Shown: in pieces, positions 36,347-45,467 of the stretch
Numbering within the stretch: position 1 is the first letter of the stretch
Layout of the letters: every line of letters begins with the position of its first letter
Assembly (NCBI GenBank): GCA_965662365.1
Contig: CBFIHR010000005.1
Coordinates: 46,026-110,025 of the forward strand
DNA length: 64,000 bases
DNA from: CAWVWD01 sp965662365
GTDB taxonomy: Bacteria; Bacteroidota; Bacteroidia; Chitinophagales; Saprospiraceae
Direction: 5' to 3'
Translations under genes and position numbers: made by a program
Notes under the pieces: model-generated
The model's input: only the letters and a program-made list of their open reading frames with translations
Told to the model about the DNA's origin: nothing
The model's database searches: none

Positions 36347-36388
36347 TTGAACGCAAAGGTGCAGAGAATTTTTTTGAATATACTTTTG

Positions 36389-36417
36389 AAAACCTCGTCT
36401 TTTGGGCGAGGTTTTTT
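36389..36417 (+). terminator. Terminator of metG
   Basis: AAACCTCGTC pairs with GGGCGAGGTTT around a TTTT loop and is followed by T residues. Confidence 0.8.
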
Positions 36418-36476
36418 AATATTATTAATAAGTGAATTAATTAATATAGTCGTCAGATTCAAATAAAATAAACAAA

Positions 36477-37637
36477 ATGCGAATTATACTTTTTACAGGA
36501 AAAGGAGGCGTAGGGAAGACAACGACCGCAGCAGCAACCGCACTCAAAGCCGCACAACAAGGCCTGAAAACTTTAGTCATTTCGACCGATCCAGCTCACA
36601 GTTTATCCGATGCGTTAGATGTTGATTTATCGCCCGAACCGTTAGAAATTGCACCAAATTTATACGGACAAGAGTTTGATGTCTATTATTCAATGAAAAA
36701 ACATTGGGGGAATATGCGTCAGTTGATGTTGACAATTTTCAAATGGCGAGGGGTCGATAATGTGGTCGCAGAAGAGTTATCCGTTTTGCCAGGTATGGAA
36801 GAGGCTTCTGCTTTTTTGTGGTTAGAAAAATATTATCGAGAAGGCGATTATGATTTAATCATCATAGACTCTGCTCCGACAGGCGAAACCTTGACCTTAT
36901 TAAGTTTACCGCAAGTGACGAAATCGTGGTTAACGAAGGCTTTTCCGGGGCAAAAAATGGCGATTAAAACATTGGGGCGTGTCGTGCGAGGAACAACGGG
37001 TGTGCCGTTAGATAAAGGTTATCAAGAGTTAGAAAATCTATTTGATAAGTTAGAAAGTATTCAAAAAGTCTTTTTAAACCCAGAAGTTTGTTCGATTCGT
37101 ATCGTGGCGAATCCTGAACGCATGGTCATTCAAGAAGCAAAACGGGCTTATAAGTATTTACAATTGTACGGTTATAATGTTGATGCAATTGTTGTCAATC
37201 GTATTTTGCCGGAGGAAGCTGGCGTTGGTGTTTTTTCAAAATATGTAAAAGCTCAAGGCGAATATTTGCAAGAAATTGACGAAACATTTTCACCCTTACC
37301 GATTTTTAAAGTGCAACATCAAGGCGAGGAAGTTTTTGGTTTGGACTTATTGGACAAAATTGGTGAGGCGATTTATGATGGTGTGAATCCTGCACAAGTT
37401 TTTCATAATGAAAAGCCGTTTGAAGTGATTGATATGAAAGCGGCGTACTTGATTAAACTCAAATTGCAGTTTATTGAGGACGACGATATTAAGGTCGAGA
37501 AGTTTGGTGATGAATTGATGGTTACAGTTGGCGGACGACGAAAATCGGTGATTTTACCTCGATTTTCTAATTTCTTGACTTTGGAAAAACACCATTTTTC
37601 TAAACCATGGTTGACGATTCGGTTAAAGAAGTCGTAG
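36477..37637 (+). CDS. ArsA/GET3-type ATPase with HSP20-like tail
   Basis: The 386-residue protein has a deviant Walker A P-loop of the ArsA/MinD class (GKGGVGKTTTAAATALKAA, residues 7-25). Switch motifs STDPAHSLSDALD and IIDSAPTGETL follow. The last 75 residues resemble the ArsA HSP20-like domain (IKVEKFGDELMVTVGGRRKS). No arsB, arsR or arsenate reductase is nearby, and only a single ATPase unit is present. A chaperone or targeting-type role is therefore as likely as arsenite export. It is cytosolic. The gene stands between terminators and the methyltransferase gene. Confidence 0.88.
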   Translation: MRIILFTGKGGVGKTTTAAATALKAAQQGLKTLVISTDPAHSLSDALDVDLSPEPLEIAPNLYGQEFDVYYSMKKHWGNMRQLMLTIFKWRGVDNVVAEELSVLPGMEEASAFLWLEKYYREGDYDLIIIDSAPTGETLTLLSLPQVTKSWLTKAFPGQKMAIKTLGRVVRGTTGVPLDKGYQELENLFDKLESIQKVFLNPEVCSIRIVANPERMVIQEAKRAYKYLQLYGYNVDAIVVNRILPEEAGVGVFSKYVKAQGEYLQEIDETFSPLPIFKVQHQGEEVFGLDLLDKIGEAIYDGVNPAQVFHNEKPFEVIDMKAAYLIKLKLQFIEDDDIKVEKFGDELMVTVGGRRKSVILPRFSNFLTLEKHHFSKPWLTIRLKKS

Positions 37638-37789
37638 GCCTTCGATACAACCTAAGGTTATATAAAATGTGGGCGAGCGAAGAACAAACCTTTATTCAGC
37701 AAATTGGTTGTAGCAATGGGATTGCATAAAAAGATTTGATAGATGAGCATTAAACTGTTTATTCTAAAGATTTAAAAATAAATAATACA

Positions 37790-38404
37790 ATGAAAGAAAT
37801 GTGGAATAGCCGATACAGCGACTCGGCTTATGCTTACGGAATTGCACCAAATGAATTTTTTAAAACAGCAATTGATACCTATAAGCCGCAAGGAAAAATC
37901 TTATTGCCGGCAGAAGGGGAAGGTCGTAATGCGATTTATGCGGCTAAGAATGGTTTGGAGATTTTTGCTTTTGATATTAGTATCGAAGGTAAAAAGAAAG
38001 CGGAACAATTGGCAAAACAAGAAAATGTAACGATTCATTACGAAGTCGGGCAGTTTTTTGATTTGCAATTGGTGAACGAAAAATTTGATGTGGCTGCCTT
38101 GATTTATGCTCATTTTCCGCCACCGATTTTATCGAAATATTATCAAAAAGTAGCCGAATTATTGAAGCCAAATGGCTTAGTGATTTTGGAAGGTTTTAGT
38201 ACGAATCATCTACCGCTGCGAGCTGCAAATCCGAAAGTCGGAGGCCCAGGAAAGATGGAAATGCTGTTTTCAAAAGAAACGATTAAAGAGAATTTTCCTA
38301 ATTTTGAAATATTACAACTGGAAGAGGTTGAGGTAGAATTACAAGAAGGATTGTATCATAATGGGCTTGGTAGTGTCTTGCGTTTCGTAGGACGAAAGCA
38401 GTAA
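37790..38404 (+). CDS. Class I SAM-dependent methyltransferase (TehB-like)
   Basis: The 204-residue protein starts MWNSRYSDSAYAYGIAPNEF, typical of the tellurite-resistance/TehB-like group of methyltransferases. The SAM-binding motif is degenerate (ILLPAEGEGRNAIYAA), followed by the acidic end of strand 2 (FAFDISIEGKKKAEQ) and LIYAHFPPPIL. It has no membrane segment. The substrate is unknown; tellurite or a thiol/halide compound is possible for this family. It starts 152 bp after the ArsA-type gene and is followed by a strong terminator. Confidence 0.88.
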   Translation: MKEMWNSRYSDSAYAYGIAPNEFFKTAIDTYKPQGKILLPAEGEGRNAIYAAKNGLEIFAFDISIEGKKKAEQLAKQENVTIHYEVGQFFDLQLVNEKFDVAALIYAHFPPPILSKYYQKVAELLKPNGLVILEGFSTNHLPLRAANPKVGGPGKMEMLFSKETIKENFPNFEILQLEEVEVELQEGLYHNGLGSVLRFVGRKQ

Positions 38405-38415
38405 ATATGGGTTAG

Positions 38416-38451
38416 AAAAAGCGATTTCGAGGTTTTTGAAATCGCTTTTTT
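38416..38451 (+). terminator. Terminator of the methyltransferase gene
   Basis: AAAAAGCGATTTC (38416-38428) pairs perfectly with GAAATCGCTTTTT (38438-38450), followed by T. Confidence 0.85.
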
Positions 38452-38590
38452 GTAAATAATATTAAAGAAGCTGTGCAAAGTTATTGTATTGATTTAGTCT
38501 TTGTGGTTTATTTTTATAATGTGACGATTTGGATTAAAACAATGCTTCTAATTTTGCTGTTGACTTTGTTTTTAAACTTTGATAAAAAAT

Positions 38591-39214
38591 ATGAAAAGAA
38601 TTTATCTATTATCATTTGCGATAGCATTATTTGCATACTCTTGCAACTCTTCTGAAACCAGTCAAGAAGTGACATTACAAGTCGCTGAAGAAACGAAAGA
38701 ACAAACGGCACCGTCTCAGCCAGAGCAAATTCTCACCTCAAACGAATTGTACACAACCGTACTCCTCAAGGGTGATATTCCGAGTCCGATGAAAGAAATG
38801 CGTGCCAAAATTGGTGAAGAAACGCTAACGGTTAATTATGGAAGTCCTTCTATAAATCAGCGTGAAGTTTGGGGAAATATTGTACAATTTGATAAAGTTT
38901 GGCGAACTGGTGCGAATGAAGCGACGACTTTTGAAACATCTGCAGATTTGAAAATTCAAGGACAGGATTTACCAGCTGGTAAATATGGTTTATTTACGAT
39001 TCCTAAAAAAGAGGGAGACTGGACAGTGATTTTTAATAGCACCTGGGAACAATGGGGGGCTTATAAATACGATGCTTCTAAAGATGTTTTGCGTGTAAAA
39101 GTTACGCCTGTGATGCGTGAAGAAAGTGTAGAAACAATGGATTTTGTGATGAATGATAATCATTTAGTTTTGCAATGGGAAATGTTAGCATTGCCAATCA
39201 AAATTGGTGAATAG
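38591..39214 (+). CDS. DUF2911 lipoprotein
   Basis: From the ATG at 38591 the protein has 207 residues. It has a lipoprotein signal whose lipobox FAYSC puts the lipidated Cys near residue 18. A TTG at 38579 would add four residues before the signal and is less likely. The DUF2911 core is clear: LTVNYGSPSINQREVWGNIV, VWRTGANEATTFE and LPAGKYGLFTIPK. The family is common in Bacteroidota and its function is unknown. It is monocistronic with its own terminator. Confidence 0.9.
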   Translation: MKRIYLLSFAIALFAYSCNSSETSQEVTLQVAEETKEQTAPSQPEQILTSNELYTTVLLKGDIPSPMKEMRAKIGEETLTVNYGSPSINQREVWGNIVQFDKVWRTGANEATTFETSADLKIQGQDLPAGKYGLFTIPKKEGDWTVIFNSTWEQWGAYKYDASKDVLRVKVTPVMREESVETMDFVMNDNHLVLQWEMLALPIKIGE

Positions 39215-39233
39215 TTATCAGGATAAGATTAAA

Positions 39234-39270
39234 AAAAAAGCTACACCGAAAATCTCGATGTAGCTTTTTT
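39234..39270. terminator. Bidirectional terminator between DUF2911 and the fused cytochrome gene
   Basis: AAAAAAGCTACA (39234-39245) pairs perfectly with TGTAGCTTTTTT (39259-39270), serving convergent genes. Confidence 0.85.
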
Positions 39271-39298
39271 TATTTTTTCGTTGAAAAAAAATGAAAAT

Positions 39299-42200
39299 TT
39301 ATTTCAACTGTTTGATTTTAATATTTCGATACCAAACCAAATCGCCGTGGTCTTGCAAAGAAATATGCCCTTTTTTGTAAGTACCAAAACCTTTCATATC
39401 CTTGAATTTAGAATTGGCAATCATCTCTTTCCATTCGTCCGTAAACATTTCATATTCAACGACTTTGCGACCATTGAGCCAATGTTCGCTCTTACCATTA
39501 TTACGAACAATCAAACGAATTTCATTCCATTCGCCAGCAGGTTTTACCGTTACTCGATTACACTCGATCATGTCGTATAAATCACCGGCACGATGCGTTA
39601 CAAATTGTGCATCTGGGTGACAAACATTATCTAAAACTTGCATTTCTGGACCAGTTTGCCAAACATAATCGAAATTATCATCTTCATGCACATTGAAAAT
39701 AATTCCACTATTTCCACAGTTTTGGATTCGCCATTCTAAACGCAATTCATAATTTTCGTAGGCTTTATCTGTAATAATGTCGCCACCATCTTTCACTTGC
39801 CAACCATCATTGCCTTGTGTTTTTGTCAATGCAATCGCATTATCTTCGACTTTCCACGCAGAACCGATTGTTTCCTTGCGGAAATTACGCCAGCCGTCTA
39901 AATTCTTACCATTAAATAACAACTCCCAACCATTAGCAATTTCTGCTTGACTTAAAGTATTCGGTGCTTGTGCCACGACAGGACTCGAAAAACCTGGCTG
40001 ATCTGTCGGAATATTATTCATCGTGTACCAACATTCTGTTGACCACAATTCTTGATTTTTATTACTAATAAATGTTCCGGCTAATCGAATATAAACAACG
40101 TGACCTGCTTTCATGCCGTCCAATTCCAAAAATACTTTTTTACGGTCTTTTGAAATATTGACGGACTTAATCGGTAAGGATTTTTCATCTATTTTTGGGC
40201 CACCATAATTTTCAGTTGGTTTGTAATACCATTGTTTGACTTGATAATCTGCTGCTGAATTACCATAAGCGGCATCAATAGCCTCGGTCATTTCGATTTC
40301 GACACCGTTCGATTTTGCACGAACAGCCAACATTTCAAAGGTTGATTTTTTATTAAAAGTCAATCGTTCCAAACCGTACCATTGTGTTCCTGAATGTTGC
40401 CAGTTACCCGGATTTCCGATACCTCCGACGTATAAATGTTTGTCGTTATTATCCCAAGCGATACGATTCACACCGGCTTCCATCCCTTGCGTAAATCGGA
40501 ACAATGCCCCTTGCAATTTTCCATCAACTTCCTCTACAAATACCCGTTTCAATCCGCCATGCGTTACCTCACCGTGAATCATATGACCTTTATAAATACC
40601 ATGTTTCAAGACGCCAGGTTGTGACGGTGAATTACCAATTTCATCTTGTGGCAACCAAACGACAGGTAAGGTTTCTTTCATACCTTCTGTCCCTTCAAAA
40701 TCAACCGACCGAGAACCGTACCAAGCTCCTTTTTGAATATGCACAATCTTCGATGCGGGTAGCCAGTCGCCTTGATTGTCCGATACGAAAATTTCGTCAT
40801 TATAGCCAAAACCGATGCCGTTAGGCGTTCTTAGCCCCGAAGTTAAAAACTCCACCGAACCATCTTTTTTAGAAATTTTAATTGTTTTGCCACGATCAGC
40901 GACTTGCTTTGCACTTGCTCCGCCAGGTAAAATTCCCGTTGATAAATTACCATAAAAATAGCCGTCCCGATAAATTAAACCGAAGTTAAATTCATGGAAA
41001 TTTGAGGAGACCAACCATTTGTTAGAAACTGTGTGATATTCGTCCGCTACTTCGTCGCCATTATTATCCACTAATCGAGTTAACTCTTGCTTTTGCAATA
41101 CATAAATATCGCCGTCAACAACAGCCACGCCAAGCGGTTCAGCCAAACCTTTAGCGACTCTTTTAACCTGGATTTTTTCAGGATTATCTTGTTCTAAATT
41201 ACTTAAAATATAAACAGAACCAGTCGGTTCCCAAGTTGAAACGACCATTCTACCATCTTCCAAAAAGGCCATTCCACCGACTTTCGGTAAAAACGTACTC
41301 GGACGTGCAGCCGTTAAGTCAAAACTCGGATGCACCCCAGCAACAGGTGAACGGTCGCCCGGAATCGTCACGTCCTCGTTTAACAGCATCGACAAACCTT
41401 TCACTTCATTTTGACGACTGCCATCTTGTAGCATCATCGTTTGCGGCACGACTTCAAACTCGCCACCATCAAACGGGCGATATTGAAACGTAATCGCTCG
41501 ACCGCCTAAACCTTGAAAAAACTCAATCTTAAACGGATGCAATCCCTCTTCTAAACCAACAGCCATATCTTTCGCCGAAGCACCGTGCAAACCGTCGTGA
41601 TTAATCACCTCTTTGCCGTCAATCAACAAGCGAGAACCGTCATCACTCGCCAAACGAAAAATATACGTTCCTGCTTTTTCGATTTTCAAAAAGCCTTCAT
41701 AGCTTATCGCAAAATTGTCGGTCATATCTTTGAAATCATCTGCGTAAGCATGGATTTTTGTCAACGTTCCACCATAAGTTGGTTGAGCGTTCCAATTGAC
41801 ATCCGCCAATTTATTTAATGGCTTGTTCGCAACATAGGCTTTCGCCAAACAACCAGCCAATAAGTTCAAATCTTCCGTTTCTTTCATCGGCTGCAAGTAA
41901 TCCGCTTTGGCGACTTCTTGAAATCCGCCAGCTGCTCCTGCGTCCTCTTCATCGGCATCTAACGACAAAATGTAACGCACCATTTCTGTTACATCTTTTT
42001 TTGCGGCGTCAGGGTGTGCCGTCATCGCTGCTTCGCCCCAAACCCCAGAGCCACCATTGATAACTTTTTTAGTCAGCTGTGCCACGGTCTCTTCGGATGT
42101 TTTATAGCGTTTTGCAATATCGACATACGCTGGCCCAACGGTTTTGCTATACGTATTGTGACAAGTCGGACAATCCGTTTTGGCAATCAATTTTGCCCCT

Positions 42201-42970
42201 AACGGAATTTCCTCTTCCTCCGCTTTTGCATTTTTATTTCTAATATCAATAATTAATGGTTTTGAAGTGAAAACCGTCGTAACCGTGGTCGGTTTATCAT
42301 TATTTAAGACCAGTTCCCCCATGAAGTCATAACCGCTTAACCCTTTGGCTTTGCGAATAACAAATTCAGAAAAAGCCCATTCGCCATCTGTTGTTAAGCT
42401 ACTTTCTAAAGCGATAGAACTTAAATTCATTTTGTAGCTGACTTTCGCATTTGATGGTACATTTTCCAATGTAAAGACCCGTTCTAATGCTCGGCTTTTT
42501 TCATTAATCATCGCTTCAGGTTTTTCAAAAGCATTGATTTTATCACCATTTTCTAAGCCTAATTCATACATAAATTCGACCTGCTCGTTCACGAAGCGAT
42601 GCCCTTTATATTCAACTGTTGGCGTTTCGGCTTGATCGCCAATCGTTACTGACCATGGCGTTTCGACTTCATTCACAAACCATGCGTCACCGATAGAAGT
42701 CGGTTGAGGGCCGTGAGCCGTTGTATAAACAGCACCGTCAAAATTCACAGTGCCGTCCCAAACTTTATATACATTTCCGTTTTGAGCAGAATAAGCTATC
42801 CAAACATCATCGTGTAAGGCGGCAGTAACTATTCTCGGAATCGAATCCATCACCGACCGAAATACCCAATGGTCTAAAGGTCTATCGTATTTTGAGGTTT
42901 CATTTTTGCCACAACTCGCCATCAAGGCAACTATGGCAATGAAAAATAGGAAGTTAAATATTTTTTTCAT
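39299..42970 (-). CDS. Multidomain lipoprotein: cytochrome c, PA14, propeller and DUF1080
   Basis: This 1223-residue lipoprotein (lipobox MASC, Cys20) joins at least four modules. About 30-250 is an unassigned beta-rich region. About 255-340 is a cytochrome c domain with the haem site CPTCH (267-271) and a candidate axial Met316. About 395-500 is a PA14 domain (YIFRLASDDGSRLLIDGKEV). About 560-880 is a glucose/sorbosone dehydrogenase-like propeller (GLRTPNGIGFGYNDEIFVSD). About 1010-1222 is a DUF1080 3-keto-disaccharide hydrolase-like domain (LLFNGKNLDGWRNF, GNSGIIFNV). It is probably an outer-membrane-facing enzyme that oxidises or cleaves sugars and passes electrons to its haem. A near-consensus TATCTTTA lies about 40 bp upstream. 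Confidence 0.88.
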   Translation of the reverse strand: MKKIFNFLFFIAIVALMASCGKNETSKYDRPLDHWVFRSVMDSIPRIVTAALHDDVWIAYSAQNGNVYKVWDGTVNFDGAVYTTAHGPQPTSIGDAWFVNEVETPWSVTIGDQAETPTVEYKGHRFVNEQVEFMYELGLENGDKINAFEKPEAMINEKSRALERVFTLENVPSNAKVSYKMNLSSIALESSLTTDGEWAFSEFVIRKAKGLSGYDFMGELVLNNDKPTTVTTVFTSKPLIIDIRNKNAKAEEEEIPLGAKLIAKTDCPTCHNTYSKTVGPAYVDIAKRYKTSEETVAQLTKKVINGGSGVWGEAAMTAHPDAAKKDVTEMVRYILSLDADEEDAGAAGGFQEVAKADYLQPMKETEDLNLLAGCLAKAYVANKPLNKLADVNWNAQPTYGGTLTKIHAYADDFKDMTDNFAISYEGFLKIEKAGTYIFRLASDDGSRLLIDGKEVINHDGLHGASAKDMAVGLEEGLHPFKIEFFQGLGGRAITFQYRPFDGGEFEVVPQTMMLQDGSRQNEVKGLSMLLNEDVTIPGDRSPVAGVHPSFDLTAARPSTFLPKVGGMAFLEDGRMVVSTWEPTGSVYILSNLEQDNPEKIQVKRVAKGLAEPLGVAVVDGDIYVLQKQELTRLVDNNGDEVADEYHTVSNKWLVSSNFHEFNFGLIYRDGYFYGNLSTGILPGGASAKQVADRGKTIKISKKDGSVEFLTSGLRTPNGIGFGYNDEIFVSDNQGDWLPASKIVHIQKGAWYGSRSVDFEGTEGMKETLPVVWLPQDEIGNSPSQPGVLKHGIYKGHMIHGEVTHGGLKRVFVEEVDGKLQGALFRFTQGMEAGVNRIAWDNNDKHLYVGGIGNPGNWQHSGTQWYGLERLTFNKKSTFEMLAVRAKSNGVEIEMTEAIDAAYGNSAADYQVKQWYYKPTENYGGPKIDEKSLPIKSVNISKDRKKVFLELDGMKAGHVVYIRLAGTFISNKNQELWSTECWYTMNNIPTDQPGFSSPVVAQAPNTLSQAEIANGWELLFNGKNLDGWRNFRKETIGSAWKVEDNAIALTKTQGNDGWQVKDGGDIITDKAYENYELRLEWRIQNCGNSGIIFNVHEDDNFDYVWQTGPEMQVLDNVCHPDAQFVTHRAGDLYDMIECNRVTVKPAGEWNEIRLIVRNNGKSEHWLNGRKVVEYEMFTDEWKEMIANSKFKDMKGFGTYKKGHISLQDHGDLVWYRNIKIKQLK

Positions 42971-43135
42971 GTCTATGTTTAGTTGTAATTCATAATTTGG
43001 TTGAAAGGCTTAAAGATAGGAATTGTGATTGAAAAATGAATTTTTGGGAATATGGATTTTGGATTTGTTTAGTCGTCGGCTGAGTTCTGTAAACTTTTGA
43101 AATGCTACGCAAAACATTGATTTTCAGATAACGAC

Positions 43136-43906
43136 TCATCCGATGATTTTTCCTGCATCTAACCGATTACGCATTTCCCGAATCTTTTGCGAGCTTGATG
43201 TTCTCAATTCAAATTCCGAAATTTCCAACTGTTCGCTTTTGTCAAATGAAGCGGCTCGAAACGTCATTTTGCTATCCAAAATTTCTGTCGCCGAAAAATG
43301 AAAATTCGTAATGCCAATATTTTTAAAATGAGGCACATTTTGAGGATTTACGCCACTGCCGACCATAATTTGAATGCGATTATCGGCTTGTTTGACCAAC
43401 TTTTCTAACATAGGTAAGCCGTCCATTGCTTTCGGTTGTCCGCCAGAAGTTAGGACATTATCTATTCCTAAATCAATTAATTTTTCTAAGCCTTTCGGCA
43501 AATCATAGCAGCGATCAAACGCTCGGTGAAACGTCACTTTCATTGGTCTGGCGAGTTCAACAAGCATTTTAGTTCGAGTCGTATCAATCGTTCCGTCCAA
43601 ATTTAATAAACCAAAAACAACTCCTGCAACACCGATTTTCTTACAATGTAAAATGTTGTTTTTCATAATTTCAAATTCCAAATCGGAATAATAAAAATCG
43701 CCACCTCGTGGTCGAATCATGACAAAAACATCAATCGCCGAGTTCTCGGAACAGGTCGTCAAATGCTTTTGAACCATTTCAATCATACCGAAACTCGGGG
43801 TTGTACCGCCTTCGAGTAAGTTGTCACAAAGTTCGACCCGATTCGCTCCGCCTTTTTGAGCATTTAAACAAGAATTGATTCCGTTGGTGCAGATTTCTAT
43901 TAGCAT
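43136..43906 (-). CDS. cutC: CutC family protein
   Basis: From the ATG at 43906 the protein has 256 residues and begins MLIEICTNGINSCLNAQKGG, then ANRVELCDNLLEGGTTPS. Both are typical of CutC TIM-barrel proteins. Other signatures are VMIRPRGGDFYYSDLE and VTFHRAFDRCYDL. CutC was linked to copper homeostasis in E. coli, but the biochemical role remains disputed. An upstream in-frame start at 43954 adds 16 basic residues that do not match the family. It is divergent from the glutaminyl cyclase gene. Confidence 0.93.
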   Translation of the reverse strand: MLIEICTNGINSCLNAQKGGANRVELCDNLLEGGTTPSFGMIEMVQKHLTTCSENSAIDVFVMIRPRGGDFYYSDLEFEIMKNNILHCKKIGVAGVVFGLLNLDGTIDTTRTKMLVELARPMKVTFHRAFDRCYDLPKGLEKLIDLGIDNVLTSGGQPKAMDGLPMLEKLVKQADNRIQIMVGSGVNPQNVPHFKNIGITNFHFSATEILDSKMTFRAASFDKSEQLEISEFELRTSSSQKIREMRNRLDAGKIIG

Positions 43907-43986
43907 TTTACTTTTAATTTTTCTCACTTGACTACCGTTTGTTGGTGGTAGCAAAGTTAATCGTATAACCTTTCTACATTTAGAAC

Positions 43987-43994
43987 TACTTTTG
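43987..43994 (+). promoter_or_regulatory. -7 promoter element of the glutaminyl cyclase gene
   Basis: TACTTTTG matches TAnnTTTG and lies 26 nt before the ATG at 44021. Confidence 0.45.
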
Positions 43995-44020
43995 TAATTT
44001 TACAGCCTAAAATTAAAGAT

Positions 44021-45067
44021 ATGAACTTACACCAAATAATTACAATTATCATCGTTAGCCTTTTACTTTTCAGCAATTGCAAACAAAAGGAAAGTTATAT
44101 TACCATCAATTCTAACCTTTCAGAATTAAAAACGCAACGATTTGAATACGGTCAAGTTTTCGACCTAAGATTTGGTGCGGTCAATTATACCGTTGATTCG
44201 TTTGTTTTGTTAGTAAATGGTCAAAAATATCGAACGGATAAATTGACATTGGATAAATCGAATGTCAATTATGGGGTCAATTCCTTGAAGGTGACTTACT
44301 ATTATGACAATGGAAAATCAATGGACGAATACGGACAAATCAATGTTTTATCCTCGAAACAAGAAACGGCAATAACTTACAACGTTCAAAAAACATGGTA
44401 TCACAATCCGAAAAGTTTTACACAAGGTTTGTATTACGAAAATGGCGTTTTGTTTGAAAGTTCAGGCAATTACAACGCTTCTTTTATTGCCAAATACCCT
44501 TTAGGAAGTAAAACCTACACGACACAAACCAAAACAGACAATCAATATTTTGCAGAAGGCATCGCACGGTTAGGCGACAAAATTTATCAATTAACTTGGA
44601 AAGAACGCACGATTCTAATTTATGACGCTTCGACTTTAGAGTTGCAAGGTCAAATGACAATTCCGAGTTCGGTCAAAGAAGGTTGGGGGATTTGTACCGA
44701 TGGTCAATATTTGTTTATGACCGATGGAACGCAATATTTGTACAAAACAGAAATCGTGGATAATCAAGTCCGCATCCTTGATGCAAAGCAAATTGTGGGG
44801 TATCAAAATCTCTATGCTCGACTGAATGAATTAGAATATATTGATGGTTTTATTTATGCTAATGTTTGGGGACAACCGACTATTTTAAAAATCAATCCAA
44901 ATGAAGGCATCGTTGAAGGCATTTTGGATTTGTCGGCATTAGCTACAGATTATCCGACAGAAGACGTCTTGAATGGTATCGCTTACATTGATTATCAAAC
45001 GCTTTTAGTCACTGGAAAATATTGGGACAAAATGTATCAGATTGGAATTGAAAAACCGTTGCAGTAG
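44021..45067 (+). CDS. Glutaminyl-peptide cyclotransferase lipoprotein
   Basis: The 348-residue protein has a lipoprotein signal (LLLFSNCKQ, lipid Cys near residue 22). An N-terminal beta domain of about 100 residues follows. The five-bladed glutamine cyclotransferase propeller then begins at about 125 (WYHNPKSFTQGLYYENGVLF, LTWKERTILIYDA, GWGICTDGQYLFMTDGT). These enzymes convert N-terminal Gln to pyroglutamate on exported proteins, a common N-terminal modification in Bacteroidota. The stop codon is directly abutted by a 21-bp minisatellite. The gene is complete and in normal order. Confidence 0.92.
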   Translation: MNLHQIITIIIVSLLLFSNCKQKESYITINSNLSELKTQRFEYGQVFDLRFGAVNYTVDSFVLLVNGQKYRTDKLTLDKSNVNYGVNSLKVTYYYDNGKSMDEYGQINVLSSKQETAITYNVQKTWYHNPKSFTQGLYYENGVLFESSGNYNASFIAKYPLGSKTYTTQTKTDNQYFAEGIARLGDKIYQLTWKERTILIYDASTLELQGQMTIPSSVKEGWGICTDGQYLFMTDGTQYLYKTEIVDNQVRILDAKQIVGYQNLYARLNELEYIDGFIYANVWGQPTILKINPNEGIVEGILDLSALATDYPTEDVLNGIAYIDYQTLLVTGKYWDKMYQIGIEKPLQ

Positions 45068-45372
45068 TTGGCTTACAATACGATTTCTGTGGCTTACAAT
45101 ATGATTTCTGAGGCTTGCAATACGATTTCTGAGGCTTACAATACGATTTCTGTGGCTTGCAATATGATTTCTGAGGCTTGCAATACGATTTCTGTGGCTT
45201 ACAATACGATTTCTGTGGCTTGCAATATGATTTCTGTGGCTTGCAATATGATTTCTGAGGCTTACAATATGATTTCTTTGACTTGCAATATGATTTCTGT
45301 GGCTTGCAATACGATTTCTTTGACTTGCAATATGATTTCTTTGACTTACAATACGATTTCTTTGACTTACAA
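45068..45372. repeat. 21-bp minisatellite, 14 copies plus a partial copy
   Basis: The unit TTGGCTTACAATACGATTTC+T (21 bp) is repeated 14 times without indels from 45068 to 45361, then a partial copy follows. Copies differ only at a few positions (GTG/GAG/TTG, TAC/TGC, ACG/ATG). Because 21 is a multiple of 3, both strands stay open: plus gives heptapeptides such as VAYNTIS, minus gives RNRIVSQ-like units. The array begins at the first base after the glutaminyl cyclase stop. No other feature is seen up to the exporter gene at 45468. Confidence 0.93.
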
Positions 45373-45467
45373 AGAGTATCAATTTTACAATTGATTCGCT
45401 ATTATGCTAAGTCGTTAGATATTTCATATATTTAGCCTTTCAAATAGAACACCTAAAAGAACACAAC

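Noticed and set aside
45068..45372. Possible CRISPR array
   Set aside because: Units are contiguous 21-bp repeats with no spacers, and no cas genes are present. It is a minisatellite.
45005..45382. Minus-strand open frame of 125 codons across the minisatellite
   Set aside because: Its openness follows from the 21-bp periodicity, and it overlaps the end of the glutaminyl cyclase gene. No start context or domain supports it.
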